Shown piece by piece: positions 30,041-46,659 of a stretch of 64,000 bases of DNA. A program made the position numbers and the translations under genes. The first letter of the stretch is position 1; every line of letters begins with the position of its first letter. Below the pieces are notes generated by a model. That model was not told where the DNA came from and did no database searches. It saw only the letters and a list, made by a program, of their open reading frames with translations. The DNA is from Mixophyes australis (taxonomy: Eukaryota > Chordata > Amphibia > Anura > Limnodynastidae): contig JAVHZZ010000015.1 of the NCBI GenBank assembly GCA_036250195.1, positions 1,302,001 to 1,366,000 of the forward strand. Direction: 5' to 3'.

Positions 30041-32210
30041 AATCCATGATTTATGATTCAATTCATGATTCATGATTCATGATTCAATTCATGATTCATG
30101 ATTCATGATTCGATTCATGATTCAATTCATGATTCATGATTCATGATTCGATTCATGATTCGATTCATGATTCATGATTCAATTCATGATTCATGATTTA
30201 TAATTCAATTCATGATTCAATTCATGATTCATGATTCGATTCATGATTCATGATTCAATTCATGATTCATGATTTGATTCATGATTCATGATTCAATTCA
30301 TAAATCATGATTCATGATTCAATTCATGATTCATGATTCAATTCATGATTCATGATTCATTATTTAATTCATGATTCATGATTCATGATTCAATTCATGA
30401 TTCATGATTCATTATTTAATTCATGATTCAATTCATGATTCATGATTCATGATTCAATTCATGATTCATGATTCATGATTCAATTCATGATTTATCATTC
30501 ATGATTCATGATTCAATTCATGATTCATAATTCAATTCATGATTCATGATTCGATTCATGATTCATGATTCATGATTCATGATTCAATTTATGATTCATG
30601 ATTCATGATTCGATTCATGATTAATGATTCATAATTTATGATTCGATTAATGATTCATGATTCATGATTCATGATTCATGATTTAATTCATGATTCATGA
30701 TTCAATTCATGATTCATGATTCGATTCATGATTCATGATTCATGATTCAATTCATGATTCATGATTCGATTCATGATTCATGATTCGATTCATGATTCAT
30801 GATTTATGATTCAATTTATGATTCAATTCATGATTCATGATTCAATACATGATTCATGATTCATGATTCGATCCATGATTCATGATTTATTATTTAATTC
30901 CTGATTCATGATTCGATTCACGATTCATGATTCAATTCATGATTCATGATTCATGATTCAATTCATGATTCATGATTCAATTCATGATTCATGATTCAAT
31001 TCATAATTCTTGAATTATGATTCATGATTCATGATTCATGATTCAATTCATGATTCATGATTCAATTCATGATTCATGATTCAATATTCATGATTCAATT
31101 CATGATTTATGATTCAATTCATGATTCATGATTAATTTCATGATTCGTGTTTCGATTCATAATTCATGATTTAATTCATGATTCATGATTCAATTCATGA
31201 TTCATGATTTGAATTATTATTCATGATTCATGATTCATGATTTGATTCATGATTCATGATTCAAATCATGATTCATGTTTCGATTCATGATTCATGATTT
31301 GATTCATGATTCATGATACGATTCATGATTCATGATTCGATTCATGATTCATGATTCATGATTCATGATTCAATTCATGATTCATGATTCAATTCATGAT
31401 TCATGATTCGATTCATGATTCATGATTCATGATTCATGATTCATGATTCGATTCATGATTCATGATTCAATTCATGATTTATGATTTATGATTCAATTTA
31501 TGATTCAATTCATGATTCATGATTCGATTCATGATTCATGATTCAATTCATGATTTATGATTTATGATTCAATTTATGATTCAATTCATGATTCATGATT
31601 CATGATTCATGATTCATGATTCGATTCATGATTCATGATTCAATTCATGATTCATGATTCATTATTTAATTCATGATTCGATTCATGATTTATGATTCAA
31701 TTCATGATTCATGATTCATTTCATGATTCATGATTCGATTCATGATTCATGATTCGATTCATGATTCATGATTCGATTCATGATTCATGATTCATGATTC
31801 AATTCATGATTCATGATTCGATTTATGATTCATGATTCAATTCATGATTCATGATTTATGATTCAATTCATGATTCAATTCATGATTCATGATTCATAAT
31901 TCAATTTATGATTCATGATTAAATTCATGATTCCTGATTCAATTCATGATTCAATTCATGATTCAGGATTCATGATTCATGATTCATGATTCGATTCATG
32001 ATTCATGATTTATGATTCAATTCATGATTCATGATTTGATTCATGATTCATGATTCAATTCATGATTTATGATTTATGATTCAATTTATGATTCAATTCA
32101 TGATTCATGATTCATGATTCATAATTCGATTCATGATTCATGATTCAATTCATGGTTCATTATTTAATTCATGATTCGATTCATGATTTATGATTCAATT
32201 CATGATTCAT
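29010..32210. repeat. 3.2-3.33-kb tandem unit, copy 1
   Basis: Aligned to the next copy by GTGATTC (29389 against 32591, offset 3,202), then GTGTTTC (31147 against 34477), ATGATAC (near 31315 and 34645) and ATGGTTC (32151 against 35483), all at offset 3,330-3,332. The 128-bp shift is a gain of whole words in copy 2, in the 32.8-33.2 kb stretch. The unit contains a copy of the 14.46-15.35 kb block at about 30.05-31.05 kb. Confidence 0.8.
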
Positions 32211-35200
32211 GATTCATTATTTAATTCATGATTCGATTCATGATTCATGATTTAATTCATGATTCATGATTCATGATTCAATTCATGATTCATGATTCGA
32301 TTTATGATTCATGATTCAATTCATGATTCATGATTCATTATTTAATTCATGATTCGATTCATGATTCATGATTTAATTCATGATTCATGATTTAATTCAT
32401 GATTCATGATTCATGATTCAATTCATGATTCATGATTCGATTCATTATTCATCATTTAATTCATGATTCATGATTCGATTCATGATTCATGATTCAATTC
32501 ATGATTCATGATTCATGATTCAATTCATAATTCATGATTCATGATTCATGATTCGATTCATGATTCATGATTCGATTCATGATTCGATTCGTGATTCATG
32601 ATTCGATTCATGATTCATGATTCGATTCATGATTCATGATTCAATTCATGATTCATGATTTATGATTCAATTCATGATTCAATTCATGAATCATGATTCA
32701 GGATTCATGATTCAAATCATGATTCATGATTCATGATTCAATTCATGATTCATTTCATGATTCATGATTCAATTCATGATTCATGATTCATGATTCAATT
32801 CATGATTCATTTCATGATTCATGATTCATTTCATGATTCATGATTTAATTCATGAATAATGATTCATGATTCAATTCATAATTCATGATGCACTTCAAGA
32901 TTCATGATTTAATTCATGATTCATGATTCAATTCATGTTTCATGATTCAATTCATGATTTATGATTCGATTCATGATTCATGATTCATGATTCGATTCAT
33001 GATTCATGATTCATGATTCAATTCATGATTCATGATTCATGATTCAATTCATGATTCATGATTCGATTTATGATTCATGATTCAATTCATGATTCATTAT
33101 TCATTATTTAATTCATGATTCAATTCATGATTCATGATTCGATTTATGATTCATGATTCAATTCATGATTCATTATTCATTATTTAATTCATGATTCAAT
33201 CCATGATTCATGATTCAATTCATGATTCATGATTCATGATTCAATTCATGATTCATGATTCATGATTCGATTCATGATTCAATTCATGATTCATGATTCA
33301 TGATTCGATTCATGATTCAATTCATGATTCATGATTCGATTCATGATTCGATTCATGATTCATGATTCAATTCATGATTCATGATTTATAATTCAATTCA
33401 TGATTCAATTCATGATTCATGATTCATGATTCGATTCATGATTCATGATTCAATTCATGATTCATGATTTGATTCATGATTCATGATTCAATTCATAAAT
33501 CATGATTCATGATTAAATTCATGATTCATGATTTGATTCATGATTCATGATTCAATTCATAAATCATGATTCATGATTCATGATTCAATTCATGATTCAT
33601 GATTCAATTCATGATTCATGATTCATTATTTAATTCATGATTCATGATTCATGATTCAATTCATGATTCATGATTCATTATTTAATTCATGATTCAATTC
33701 ATGATTCATGATTCATGATTCAATTCATGATTCATGATTCATGATTCAATTCATGATTTATCATTCATGATTCATGATTCAATTCATGATTCATAATTCA
33801 ATTCATGATTCATGATTCGATTCATGATTCTTGATTCATGATTCATGATTCAATTTATGATTCATGATTCATGATTCGATTCATGATTAATGATTCATAA
33901 TTTATGATTCGATTAATGATTCATGATTCATGATTCATGATTCATGATTTAATTCATGATTCATGATTCAATTCATGATTCATGATTCGATTCATGATTC
34001 ATGATTCATGATTCAATTCATGATTCATGATTCGATTCATGATTCATGATTCGATTCATGATTCATGATTTATGATTCAATTTATGATTCAATTCATGAT
34101 TCATGATTCAATACATGATTCATGATTCATGATTCGATCCATGATTCATGATTTATTATTTAATTCCTGATTCATGATTCGATTCACGATTCATGATTCA
34201 ATTCACGATTCATGATTCAATTCATGATTCATGATTCATGATTCAATTCATGATTCATGATTCAATTCATGATTCATGATTCAATTCATGATTCTTGAAT
34301 TATGATTCATGAGTCATGATTCATGATTCAATTCATGATTCATGATTCAATTCATGATTCATGATTCAATATTCATGATTCAATTCATGATTCATGATTC
34401 AATTCATGATTCATGATTCAATTTATGATTAATGATTTATGATTCAATTCATGATTCATGATTAATTTCATGATTCGTGTTTCGATTCATAATTCATGAT
34501 TTAATTCATGATTCATGATTCAATTCATGATTCATGATTTGAATTATTATTCATGATTCATGATTCATGATTTGATTCATGATTCATGATTCAAATCATG
34601 ATTCATGTTTCGATTCATGATTCATGATTTGATTCATGATTCATGATACGATTCATGATTCATGATTCGATTCATGATTCATGATTCATGATTCATGATT
34701 CAATTCATGATTCATGATTCAATTCATGATTCATGATTCGATTCATGATTCATGATTCATGATTCATGATTCATGATTCGATTCATGATTCATGATTTAT
34801 GATTCAATTCATGATTTATGATTCGATTCATGATTCAATTCATGATTTATGATTTATGATTCAATTTATGATTCAATTCATGATTCATGATTCATGATTC
34901 ATGATTCATGATTCATGATTCGATTCATGATTCATGATTCAATTCATGATTCATGATTCATTATTTAATTCATGATTCGATTCATGATTTATGATTCAAT
35001 TCATGATTCATGATTCATTTCATGATTCATGATTCGATTCATGATTCATGATTCATTTCATGATTCATGATTTAATTCATGATTCATGATTCATGATTCA
35101 TGATTCGATTCATGATTCATGATTCGATTCATGATTCATGATTCATGATTCAATTCATGATTCATGATTCGATTTATGATTCATGATTCAATTCATGATT

Positions 35201-35560
35201 CATGATTTATGATTCAATTCATGATTCAATTCATGATTCATGATTCATAATTCAATTTATGATTCATGATTCAATTCATGATTCCTGATTCAATTCATGA
35301 TTCAGGATTCATGATTCATGATTCATGATTCGATTCATGATTCATGATTTATGATTCAATTCATGATTCATGATTTGATTCATGATTCATGATTCAATTC
35401 ATGATTTATGATTTATGATTCAATTTATGATTCAATTCATGATTCATGATTCATAATTCGATTCATGATTCATGATTCAATTCATGGTTCATTATTTAAT
35501 TCATGATTCGATTCATGATTTATGATTCAATTCATGATTCATGATTCATTTCATGATTCA
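32211..35560. repeat. 3.2-3.33-kb tandem unit, copy 2
   Basis: Tandem repeat of 29010-32210. It keeps ATGATGC-ACTTC near 32888 and more of the ATTTC-rich words that copy 1 has lost. It carries a small extra duplication of ATGATTT-GATTC and ATAAATC near 33470-33570. A single TGAGTCA stands at 34310-34316, where copy 1 has TGATTCA. The right edge is approximate. Confidence 0.8.
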
Positions 35561-37268
35561 TGATTCGATTCATGATTCATGATTCATAATTTATGATTCA
35601 ATTCATGATTCATGATTTGATTCATGATTCATGATTTAATTCATGATTCATGATTTATGATTCAATTCATGATTCAATACATGATTCATGATTCATGATT
35701 CATGATTCGATTCATGATTCATGATTCGATTCATGATTCATGATTCGATTTATGATTCATGATTCAATTCATGATTCATGATTTATGATTTAATTCATGA
35801 TTCAATTTATGATTCATGATTCAATTTATGATTCGAGATTCATGATTCGATTCATGATTCATGATTCATGATTTATGATTCGATTCATGATTCAATTCAT
35901 GATTCATGATTCATGATTCATGATTCAATTCATGATTCATGATTCATGATTCGATTCATGATTCATGATTCATGATTCGATTCATGATTCATGATTCGAT
36001 TCTTGATTCATGATTCATGATTCAATTCATGATTCATGATTCGATTTATGATTCATGATTCAATTCATGATTCATGATTTATGAGTCAATTCATGATTAA
36101 ATTCATGATTCGAGATTCATGATTCGATTCATGATTAAATTCATGATTCATCATTCATGATTCGATTCATGATTCAATTCATGATTCATGATTCATGATT
36201 CAATTTATGATTCATGATTCATGATTCGATTCATGATTCATGATTCATGATTCATGATTCAAATCATGATTCGATTAGTGATTCATGATTCAATTCATGA
36301 TTTATGATTTAATTCATGATTCATGATTCGATTCATGATTAATGATTTATGATTCGTTTCATGATTCATGATTCATTTCATGATTCGTGTTTCGATTCAT
36401 AATTCATGATTCAATTCATGATTCATGATTCAATTCATGATTCATGATTCGATTCATTATTCATGATTCATGATTCATGATTCGATTCATGATTCTTGAT
36501 TCATTTCATGAATCATGATTCATGATTCAATTCATGATTCATGTTTCGATTCATGTATCATGATTCGATTCATGATTCATGATTCATGATTCAATTCATG
36601 ATTTATGATTCAATTCATGATTCATGATTCGATTCATGATTCATGATTCATGATTCATGATTCAATTCATGATTCATGATTCAATTCATGATTCATGATT
36701 CAATTCATGATTTATGATTTATGATTCAATTTATGATTCTATTCATGATTCATGATTCGATTCATGATTCATGATTCGATTCATGATTCATGATTTAATT
36801 CATGATTCATGATTCGATTCATGATTCATGATTTGATTCATGATTCATGATTTATGATTCAATTCATGATTCAATTCATGATTCATGATTTATGATTAAA
36901 TTCATGATTCAATTCATGATTCATGATTCATGATTCGATTCATGATTCATGATTCAATTCATGATTCATGATTCAATTCATGATTTATGATTCATGATTC
37001 AATTCATGATTCATGATTCATGATTCAATTCATAATTCATTTCATGATTCATGATTCGATTTATGATTCATGATTCAATTCATGATTCATGATTTATGAT
37101 TCAATTCATGATTCAATTCATGATTTGAGATTCATGATTCGATTCATGATTCAATTCATGATTCATGATTCGATTCATGATTCAATTCATGATTCATGAT
37201 TCATGATTCATGATTCAATTTATGATTCATGATTCGATTCATGATTCATGATTCATAATTCATGATTC
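35561..37268. repeat. 1.8-1.9-kb unit preceding the 3.3-kb tandem series
   Basis: Its landmarks recur in the following unit at offsets of 1,923 (AATAC at 35676 and 37599), 1,840 (GTGTTTC at 36387 and 38227) and 1,821 (ATGTATC near 36553 and 38374). It introduces the GAGATTC, ATCATTC-ATGATTC-GATTC and GATTC-GTTTC words that characterise 35.5-46.4 kb. Boundaries are approximate. Confidence 0.65.
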
Positions 37269-40200
37269 AAATCATGATTCGATTCATGATTCATGATTCA
37301 ATTCATGATTTATGATTCAATTCATGATTCATGATTCGATTCATGATTAATGATTTATGATTCGTTTCATGATTCATGATTCATTTCATGATTCATTATT
37401 TAATTCATGATTCGATTCATGAATTATGATTCAATTCATGATTCATGATTCATTTCATGATTCATGATTCGATTCATGATTCATGATTCGATTCATGATT
37501 CATGATTCATAATTTATGATTCAATTCATGATTCATGATTTGATTCATGATTCATGATTTAATTCATGATTCATGATTTATGATTCAATTCATGATTCAA
37601 TACATGATTCATGATTCATGATTCATGATTCGATTCATGATTCATGATTCGATTTATAATTCATGATTCATGATTTATGATTTAATTCATGATTCAATTC
37701 ATGATTTATGATTCAATTTATGATTCGAGATTCATGATTCGATTCATGATTCATGATTCATGATTCATGATTCGATTCATGATTCAATTCATGATTCATG
37801 ATTCATGATTCAATTCATGATTCATGATTCGATTCATGATTCATGATTCATGATTCAATTCATGATTCATGATTCGATTTATGATTTATGATTCAATTCA
37901 TGATTCATGATTTATGATTCAATTCATGATTCAATTCATGATTCGAGATTCATAATTCGATTCATGATTAAATTCATGATTCATCATTCATGATTCGATT
38001 CATGATTCAATTCATGATTCATGATTCATGATTCAATTTATGATTCATGATTCATGATTCGATTCATGATTCATGATTCATGATTCATGATTCATGATTC
38101 AAATCATGATTGGATTCATGATTCATGATTCAATTCATGATTTATGATTTAATTCATGATTCATGATTCGATTCATGATTAATGATTTATGATTCGTTTC
38201 ATGATTCATGATTCATTTCATGATTCGTGTTTCGATTCATGATTCATGATTCAATTCATGATTCATGATTCGATTCATTATTCATGATTCATGATTCATG
38301 ATTCGATTCATGATTCTTGATTCATTTCATGAATCATGATTCATGATTCAATTCATGATTCATGTTTCGATTCATGTATCATGATTCGATTCATGATTCA
38401 TGATTCATGATTTAATTCATGATTGATGATTCAATTCATGATTCATGATTCGATTCATGATTCATGATTCATGATTCATGATTCAATTCATGATTCATGA
38501 TTCGATTCATGATTCATGATTCAATTCATGATTTATGATTTATGATTCAATTTATGATTCTATTCATGATTCATGATTTGATTCATGATTCGATTCATGT
38601 TTCATGATTCAATTCATGATTCATGATTCATGATTAAATTCATGATTCAAGATTCGATTCATGATTCATGATTCATGATTCATGATTCAATTCATGATTC
38701 ATGATTCGAGATTCAATTCATGATTCATGATTCATGATTCAATTCATGATTCATGATTTATGATTCAACTCATGATTCAATTCATGATTCATGAATTATG
38801 ATTCATGATTCATGAATTATGATTCATGATTCGATTCATGATTCATGATTCAATTCATGATTCATGAATTGATTCATGATTCATGATTCATGATTCGATT
38901 CATGATTCATGATTTAATTCATGATTCATGATTCGATTCATGATTCATGATTCGATTCATGATTCATGATTTATGATTCAATTCATGATTCAATTCATGA
39001 TTCATGATTTATGATTAAATTCATGATTCAATTCATGATTCATGATTCATGATTCGATTCATGATTCATGATTCAATTCATGAATCATGATTCATGATTC
39101 ATGATTCAATTCATGATTCATGATTTATGATTCAATTCATGATTCATTTCATGATTCATGATTCAATTCATGATTCATGATTCATGATTCAATTCATAAT
39201 TCATTTCATGATTCATGATTCAATTCATGATTCATGATTCAAGATTCGATTCATGATTTAATTCATGATTTATTTCATGATTCATGATTCAATTCATGAT
39301 TCATGATTCGATTTATGATTCATGATTTAATTCATGATTAATTATTCATGATTCAATTCATGATTCATGATTCAATTCATGATTCATGATTCGATTTATG
39401 ATTCATGATTCATGATTCATGATTCATGATTCGATTCATGTTTCATGATTCAATTCATGATTCATGATTCGATTCATGATTCATGATTCAATTCATGATT
39501 TATGATTCATTATTTAATTCATGACTCATGATTCGATTCATGATTCATGATTCAATTCATGATTCATGATTCATGATTCATTTCATGATTCATGATTCAA
39601 TTCATGATACATGATTCAATTCATGATTCATGATTCGATTCATGATTCATGATTCATTATTCAATTCATGATTCATGATTCGATTCATGATTCATGATTA
39701 AATTCATGATTCATGATTTATGATTCAATTCATGATTCAATTCATGATTCATGAATCAATTTATGATTTATGATTCATGATTTGATTCATGATTCATGAT
39801 TCAATTCATGATTCATTATTCAATTCATGATATATGATTCACTTCATGATTTATGATTCATGATTCAATTCATGATTCATGATTCATGATTCATGATTCA
39901 TGATTCATGATTCAATTCATGATTCATGATTCATGATTCGATTCATGATTCATGATTCATGATTCAATTCATGATTCATGATTCGATTCATGATTCGTGA
40001 TTAAATTCATGATTCATGATTTATGATTCAATTCATGATTCAATTCATGGGTCATGAATCAATTTATGATTCATGATTCATGATTTGATTCATGATTCAT
40101 GATTCAATTCATGATTCATGATTTAATTCATGATTCATGATTTGATTCATGATTCATGATTCAATTCATGAATCATGATTCATGATTCATGATTCGATTT

Positions 40201-40548
40201 ATGATTCATGATTCAATTCATGATTCATGCTTTATGATTCAATTCATGATTCAATTCATGATTCGAGATTCATGATTCGATTCATGATTCAATTCATGAT
40301 TCATGATTCATGATTCGATTCATGATTCAATTCATGATTCATGATTCATGATTCAATTTATGATTCATGATTCATGATTCGATTCATGATTCATGATTCA
40401 TAATTCATATTTCAAATCATGATTCGATTCATGATTCATGATTCATGATTCGATTCATGATTCAATTCATGATTCATGATTCATGATTCAATTTATGATT
40501 CATGATTCATGATTCGATTCATTATTCATGATTCATAATTCATGATTC
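37269..40548. repeat. 3.28-kb tandem unit, copy 1
   Basis: Phased on the AAATC word at 37269, repeated at 40549 and 43928. Other shared landmarks are AATAC (37599 against 40860), GTGTTTC (38227 against 41504), ATGTATC (38374 against 41670), AACTC near 38766, and ATGACTC (TGACTCA at 39522). Offsets drift from 3,261 to about 3,570 along the unit, showing gain and loss of groups of words. Confidence 0.75.
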
Positions 40549-43500
40549 AAATCATGATTCGATTCATGATTCATGATTCAATTCATGATTTATGATTCAA
40601 TTCATGATTCATGATTCGATTCATGATTAATGATTTATGATTCGTTTCATGATTCATGATTCATTTCATGATTCATTATTTAATTCATGATTCGATTCAT
40701 GATTTATGATTCAATTCATGATTCATGATTCATTTCATGATTCATGATTCGATTCATGATTCATGATTCATAATTTATGATTCAATTCATGATTCATGAT
40801 TTGATTCATGATTCATGATTTAATTCATGATTCATGATTTATGATTCAATTCATGATTCAATACATGATTCATGATTCATGATTCATGATTCGATTCATG
40901 ATTCATGATTCGATTTATGATTCATGATTCATGATTTATGATTTAATTCATGATTCAATTCATGATTCATGATTCAATTTATGATTCGAGATTCATGATT
41001 CGATTCATGATTCAATTCATGATTCATGATTCATGATTCATGATTCAATTCATGATTCATGATTCATGATTCGATTCATGATTCATGATTCATGATTCAT
41101 GATTCATGATTCATGATTCGATTCATGATTCATGATTCATGATTCAATTCATGATTCATGATTCGATTTATGATTTATGATTCAATTCATGATTCATGAT
41201 TTATGATTCAATTCATGATTCGAGATTCATGATTCGATTCATGATTAAATTCATGATTCATCATTCATGATTCGATTCATGATTCAATTCATGATTCATG
41301 ATTCATGATTCAATTTATGATTCATGATTCATGATTCGATTCATGATTCATGATTCATGATTCATGATTCATGATTCAAATCATGATTCGATTCATGATT
41401 CATGATTCAATTCATGATTTATGATTTAATTCATGATTCATGATTCGATTCATGATTAATGATTTATGATTCGTTTCATGATTCATGATTCATTTCATGA
41501 TTCGTGTTTCGATTCATAATTCATGATTCAATTCATGATTCATGATTCAATTCATGATTCATGATTCGATTCATTATTCATGATTCATGATTCATGATTC
41601 GATTCATGATTCTTGATTCATTTCATGAATCATGATTCATGATTCAATTCATGATTCATGTTTCGATTCATGTATCATGATTCGATTCATGATTCATGAT
41701 TCATGATTCAATTCATGATTCATGATTCGATTCATGATTCGATTCATGATTCATGATTCATGATTCATGATTCAATTCATGATTCATGATTCGATTCATG
41801 ATTCATGATTCAATTCATGATTTATGATTTATGATTCAATTTATAATTCTATTCATGATTCATGATTCATGATTAAATTCATGATTCATTATTTAATTCA
41901 TGATTCGATTCATGTTTCTTGATTCAATTCATGATTCATGATTAATGATTAAATTCATGATTCATGATTCGATTCATGATTCATGATTCATGATTCATGA
42001 TTCAATTCATGATTCATGATTCGAGATTCAATTCATGATTCATGATTCATGATTCAATTCATGATTCATGATTTATGATTCAACTCATGATTCAATTCAT
42101 GATTCATGAATTATGATTCATGATTCATGAAATATGATTCATGATTCGATTCATGATTCATGATTCAATTCATGATTCATGATTTGATTCATGATTCGAT
42201 TCATGATTCATGATTCAATTCATGATTCATGATTCGATTCATGATTCATGATTCGATTCATGATTCATGATTTATGATTCAATTCATGATTCATGATTTA
42301 TGATTAAATTCATGATTCAATTCATGATTCATGATTCATGATTCGATTCATGATTCATGATTCAATTCATGAATCATGATTCATGATTCATGATTCAATT
42401 CATGATTCATGATTTATGATTCAATTCATGATTCATGATTCATGATTCAATTCATGATTCATGATTCATTTCATGATTCATGATTCAATTCATGATTCAT
42501 GATTCATGATTCAATTCATAATTCATTTCATGATTCATGATTCAATTCATGATTCATGATTCAAGATTCGATTCATGATTTAATTAATGATTTATTTCAT
42601 GATTCATGATTCAATTCATGATTCATGATTCGATTCATGATTCATGATTCAATTCATGATTCATGATTCGATTAATGATTCATGATTTAATTCATGATTA
42701 ATGATTCATGATTCAATTCATGATTCATGATTCATGATTCATGATTCATGATTCGATTCATGATTCATGATTCAATTCATGATTCATGATTCGATTCATG
42801 ATTCATGATTCAATTCATGTATTATATTTTATGATTCAATTTATGATTCAATTCATGATTTATGATTTATGATTCAATTCATGATTCATGATTCGATTCA
42901 TGATTCATGATTCAATTCATGTATTATATTTTATGATTCAATTTATGATTCAATTCATGATTTATGATTTATGATTCAATTTATGATTCAATTCATGATT
43001 CATGATTCAATTCATGATTCATGATTCATGATTCGATTCATGATTCATGATTCAATTCATAATTCATGATTCATTATTTAATTCATGACTCATGATTCGA
43101 TTCATGATTCATGATTCAATTCATGATTCATGATTCATGATTCATTTCATGATTCATGATCCATGATTCAATTCATGATTCATGATTCAATTCATGATTC
43201 ATGATTCGATTCATGATTCATGATTCAATTCATGATTCATGATTCGATTCATGATTCATGATTAAATTCATGATTCATGATTTATGATTCAATTCATGAT
43301 TCAATTCATGATTCATGAATCAATTTATGATTCATGATTCATGATTTGATTCATGATTCATGATTCAATTCATGATTCATGATTCATTATTCAATTCATG
43401 ATTCATGATTCACTTCATGATTCATGATTCATGATTCAATTCATGATTCATGATTCATGATTCATGATTCATGATTCATGATTCAATTCATGATTCATGA

Positions 43501-43927
43501 TTCATGATTCGATTCATGATTCATGATTCATGATTCAATTCATGATTCATGATTCGATTCATGATTCGTGATTAAATTCATGATTCATGATTTATGATTT
43601 GATTCATGATTCATGATTCAATTCATGATTCATGATTTAATTCATGATTCATGATTTGATTCATGATTCATGATTCAATTCATGAATCATGATTCATGAT
43701 TCATGATTCGATTTATGATTCATGATTCAATTCATGATTTATGATTCAATTCATGATTCAATTCATGATTCGAGATTCATGATTCGATTCATGATTCAAT
43801 TCATGATTCATGATTCATGATTCGATTCATGATTCAATTCATGATTCATGATTCATGATTCATGATTCAATTTATGATTCATGATTCATGATTCGATTCA
43901 TGATTCATGATTCATAATTCATGATTC
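40549..43927. repeat. 3.38-kb tandem unit, copy 2
   Basis: Tandem copy of 37269-40548, with AATAC at 40860, GTGTTTC at 41504, TGACTCA at 43086, and the same GAGATTC and AACTC words. It contains an extra local duplication at 42817-43020. Confidence 0.75.
42817..43020. repeat. Local tandem duplication, 102-bp spacing, with an AT-only segment
   Basis: The tokens ATGTATT and ATATTTT occur at 42817 and again at 42919, each followed by ATGATTC and AATTT. Between the last G of one token and the next this gives about 13 bases of only A and T, among the most AT-rich spots in the window. A related ATGATTT-ATATTTT is near 45220. The two copies are probably one slippage or exchange event. Confidence 0.75.
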
Positions 43928-46193
43928 AAATCATGATTCAAATCATGATTCATGATTCAATTCATGATTTATGATTCAATTCATGATTCATGATTCGATT
44001 CATGATTAATGATTTATGATTCGTTTCATGATTCATGATTCATTTCATGATTCGTGTTTCGATTCATAATTCATGATTCAATTCATGATTCATGATTCAT
44101 GATTCGATTCATTAATCATGATTCATGATTCATGATTCGATTCATGATTCTTGATTCATTTCATGATTCATGATTCATGATTCGATTCATTAATTATGAT
44201 TCATGATTCATGATTCGATTCATGATTCATGATTCGATTCATGATTCATGATTCATGATTCAATTCATGAATCATGATTCAATTCATGATTCATGATTCG
44301 ATTTATGATTCATGATTTATAATTCATGATTCGATTCATGATTCATGATTCAATTCATGATTTATGATTCAATTTATGATTCTATTCATGATTCGTGATT
44401 CGATTCATGATTCATGATTCATGATTCATTATTTAATTCATGATTCGATTCATGTTTCATGATTCAATTCATGATTCATGATTCATGATTAAATTCATGA
44501 TTCATGATTCGATTCATGATTCATGATTCATGATTCATGATTCAATTCATGATTCATGATTCGATTCATGATTCATGATTCAATTCATGATTCATGAATT
44601 ATGATTCATGATTCGATTCATGATTCATGATTCAATTCATGATTCATGATTTGATTCATGATTCATGATTCATGATTCGATTCATGATTCATGATTCATG
44701 ATTCAATTCATGATTCATGATTCGATTCATGATTCGATTCATGATTCATGATTTATGATTCAATTCATGATTCAATTCATGATTCATGATTTATGATTAA
44801 ATTCATGATTCAATTCATGATTCATGATTCGATTCATGATTAAATTCATGATTCATGATTTGATTCATGATTCATGATTCAATTCATGAATCATGATTCA
44901 TGATTCATGATTCAATTCATGATTCATGATTCAAGATTCGATTCATGATTCAATTCATGATTTATTTCAGGATTCATGATTCAATTCATGATTCATGATT
45001 CGATTCATGATTCATGATTTAATTCATGATTAATGATTCATGATTCAATTCATGATTCATGATGCAATTCATGATTTATGATTCAATTCATGATTCATGA
45101 TTCGATTTATGATTCATGATTCATGATTCATGATTCATGATTCGATTCATGATTCATGATTCATGATTCAATTCATGATTCATAATTCGATTCATGATTC
45201 ATGATTCAATTCATGATTTATATTTTATGATTCAATTTATGATTCAATTCATGATTTATGATTTATGATTCAATTTATTATTCAATTCATGATTCATGAT
45301 TCAATTCATGATTCATGATTCATGATTCGATTCATGATTCATGATTCATGATTCATTATTTAATTCATGACTCATGATTCGATTCATGATTCATGATTCA
45401 ATTCATGATTCATGATTCATGATTCAATTCATGATTCATGATTCATGATTCATGATTCAATTCATGATTCATGATTCAATTCATGATTCATGATTCAATT
45501 CATGATTCATGATTCAATTCATGATTCATGATTCGATTCATGATTCATGATTCATGATTCAATTCATGATTCATGATTCATGATTTGATTCATGATTCAA
45601 TTCATGATTCATGATTCATTATTCATGATTCATTATTCAATTCATGATTCATGATTCACTTCATGATTCATGCTTCATGATTCAATTCATGTTTCATGAT
45701 TCATGATTCAATTCATGATTCATGATTCAATTCATGATTCATGATTCGATTCATGATTCATGATTCATGATTCAATTCCTGATTCATGATTCGATTCATG
45801 ATTCGTGATTAAATTCATGATTCATGATTTATGATTCAATTCATGATTCAATTCATGATTCATGAATCAATTTATGAATTATGATTCATGATTTGATTAA
45901 TGATTCATGATTCAATTCATGATTCATGATTTAATTCATGATTCATGATTTGATTTATGATTCATGATTCAATTCATGAATCATGATTCATGATTCATGA
46001 TTCGATTTATGATTCATGATTCAATTCATGATTCATGATTTATGATTCAATTCATGATTCGATTCATGATTCGAGATTCATGATTCGATTCATGATTCAA
46101 TTCATGATTCATGATTCATGATTCGATTCATGATTCAATTCATGATTCATGATTCATGATTCGATTCATGATTCATGATTCATGATTCATGAT
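43928..46193. repeat. Shortened third unit of the 3.3-kb series
   Basis: Opens with AAATC at 43928 (a doubled AAATC) and carries GTGTTTC at 44054, TGACTCA at 45368-45374 and GAGATTC near 46073. It lacks part of the middle of the earlier units. The next AAATC is at about 46194, so the unit is about 2.27 kb. Confidence 0.65.
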
Positions 46194-46659
46194 TCAAATC
46201 ATGATTCGATTCATGATTCATGATTCAATTCATGATTTATGATTCAATTCATGATTCATGATTCGATTCATGATTAATGATTTATGATTCGTTTCATGAT
46301 TCATGATTCATTTCATGATTCGTGTTTCGATTCATAATTCATGATTTAATTCATGATTCATGATTCGATTCATTATTAATGATTCATGATTCGATTCATG
46401 ATTCTTGATTCATTTCATGATTCATGATTCATGATTCAATTCATGATTCATGTTTCGATTCATGTATCATGATTCGATTCATGATTCATGATTTGATTCA
46501 TGATTCATGATTCATGATTCAATTCATGATTCATGATTCAATTCATGATTCATGATTCGATTTATGATTCATGATTTATGATTCATGATTCATGATTCAA
46601 TTCATGATTCATGATTTGATTCATGATTCATGATTCATGATTCGATTCATGATTCATGA

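Noticed and set aside
42817..43020. Promoter or TATA box at the ATATTTT words
   Set aside because: An AT-rich variant word, duplicated with its block, with no gene or transcript start nearby to support it.
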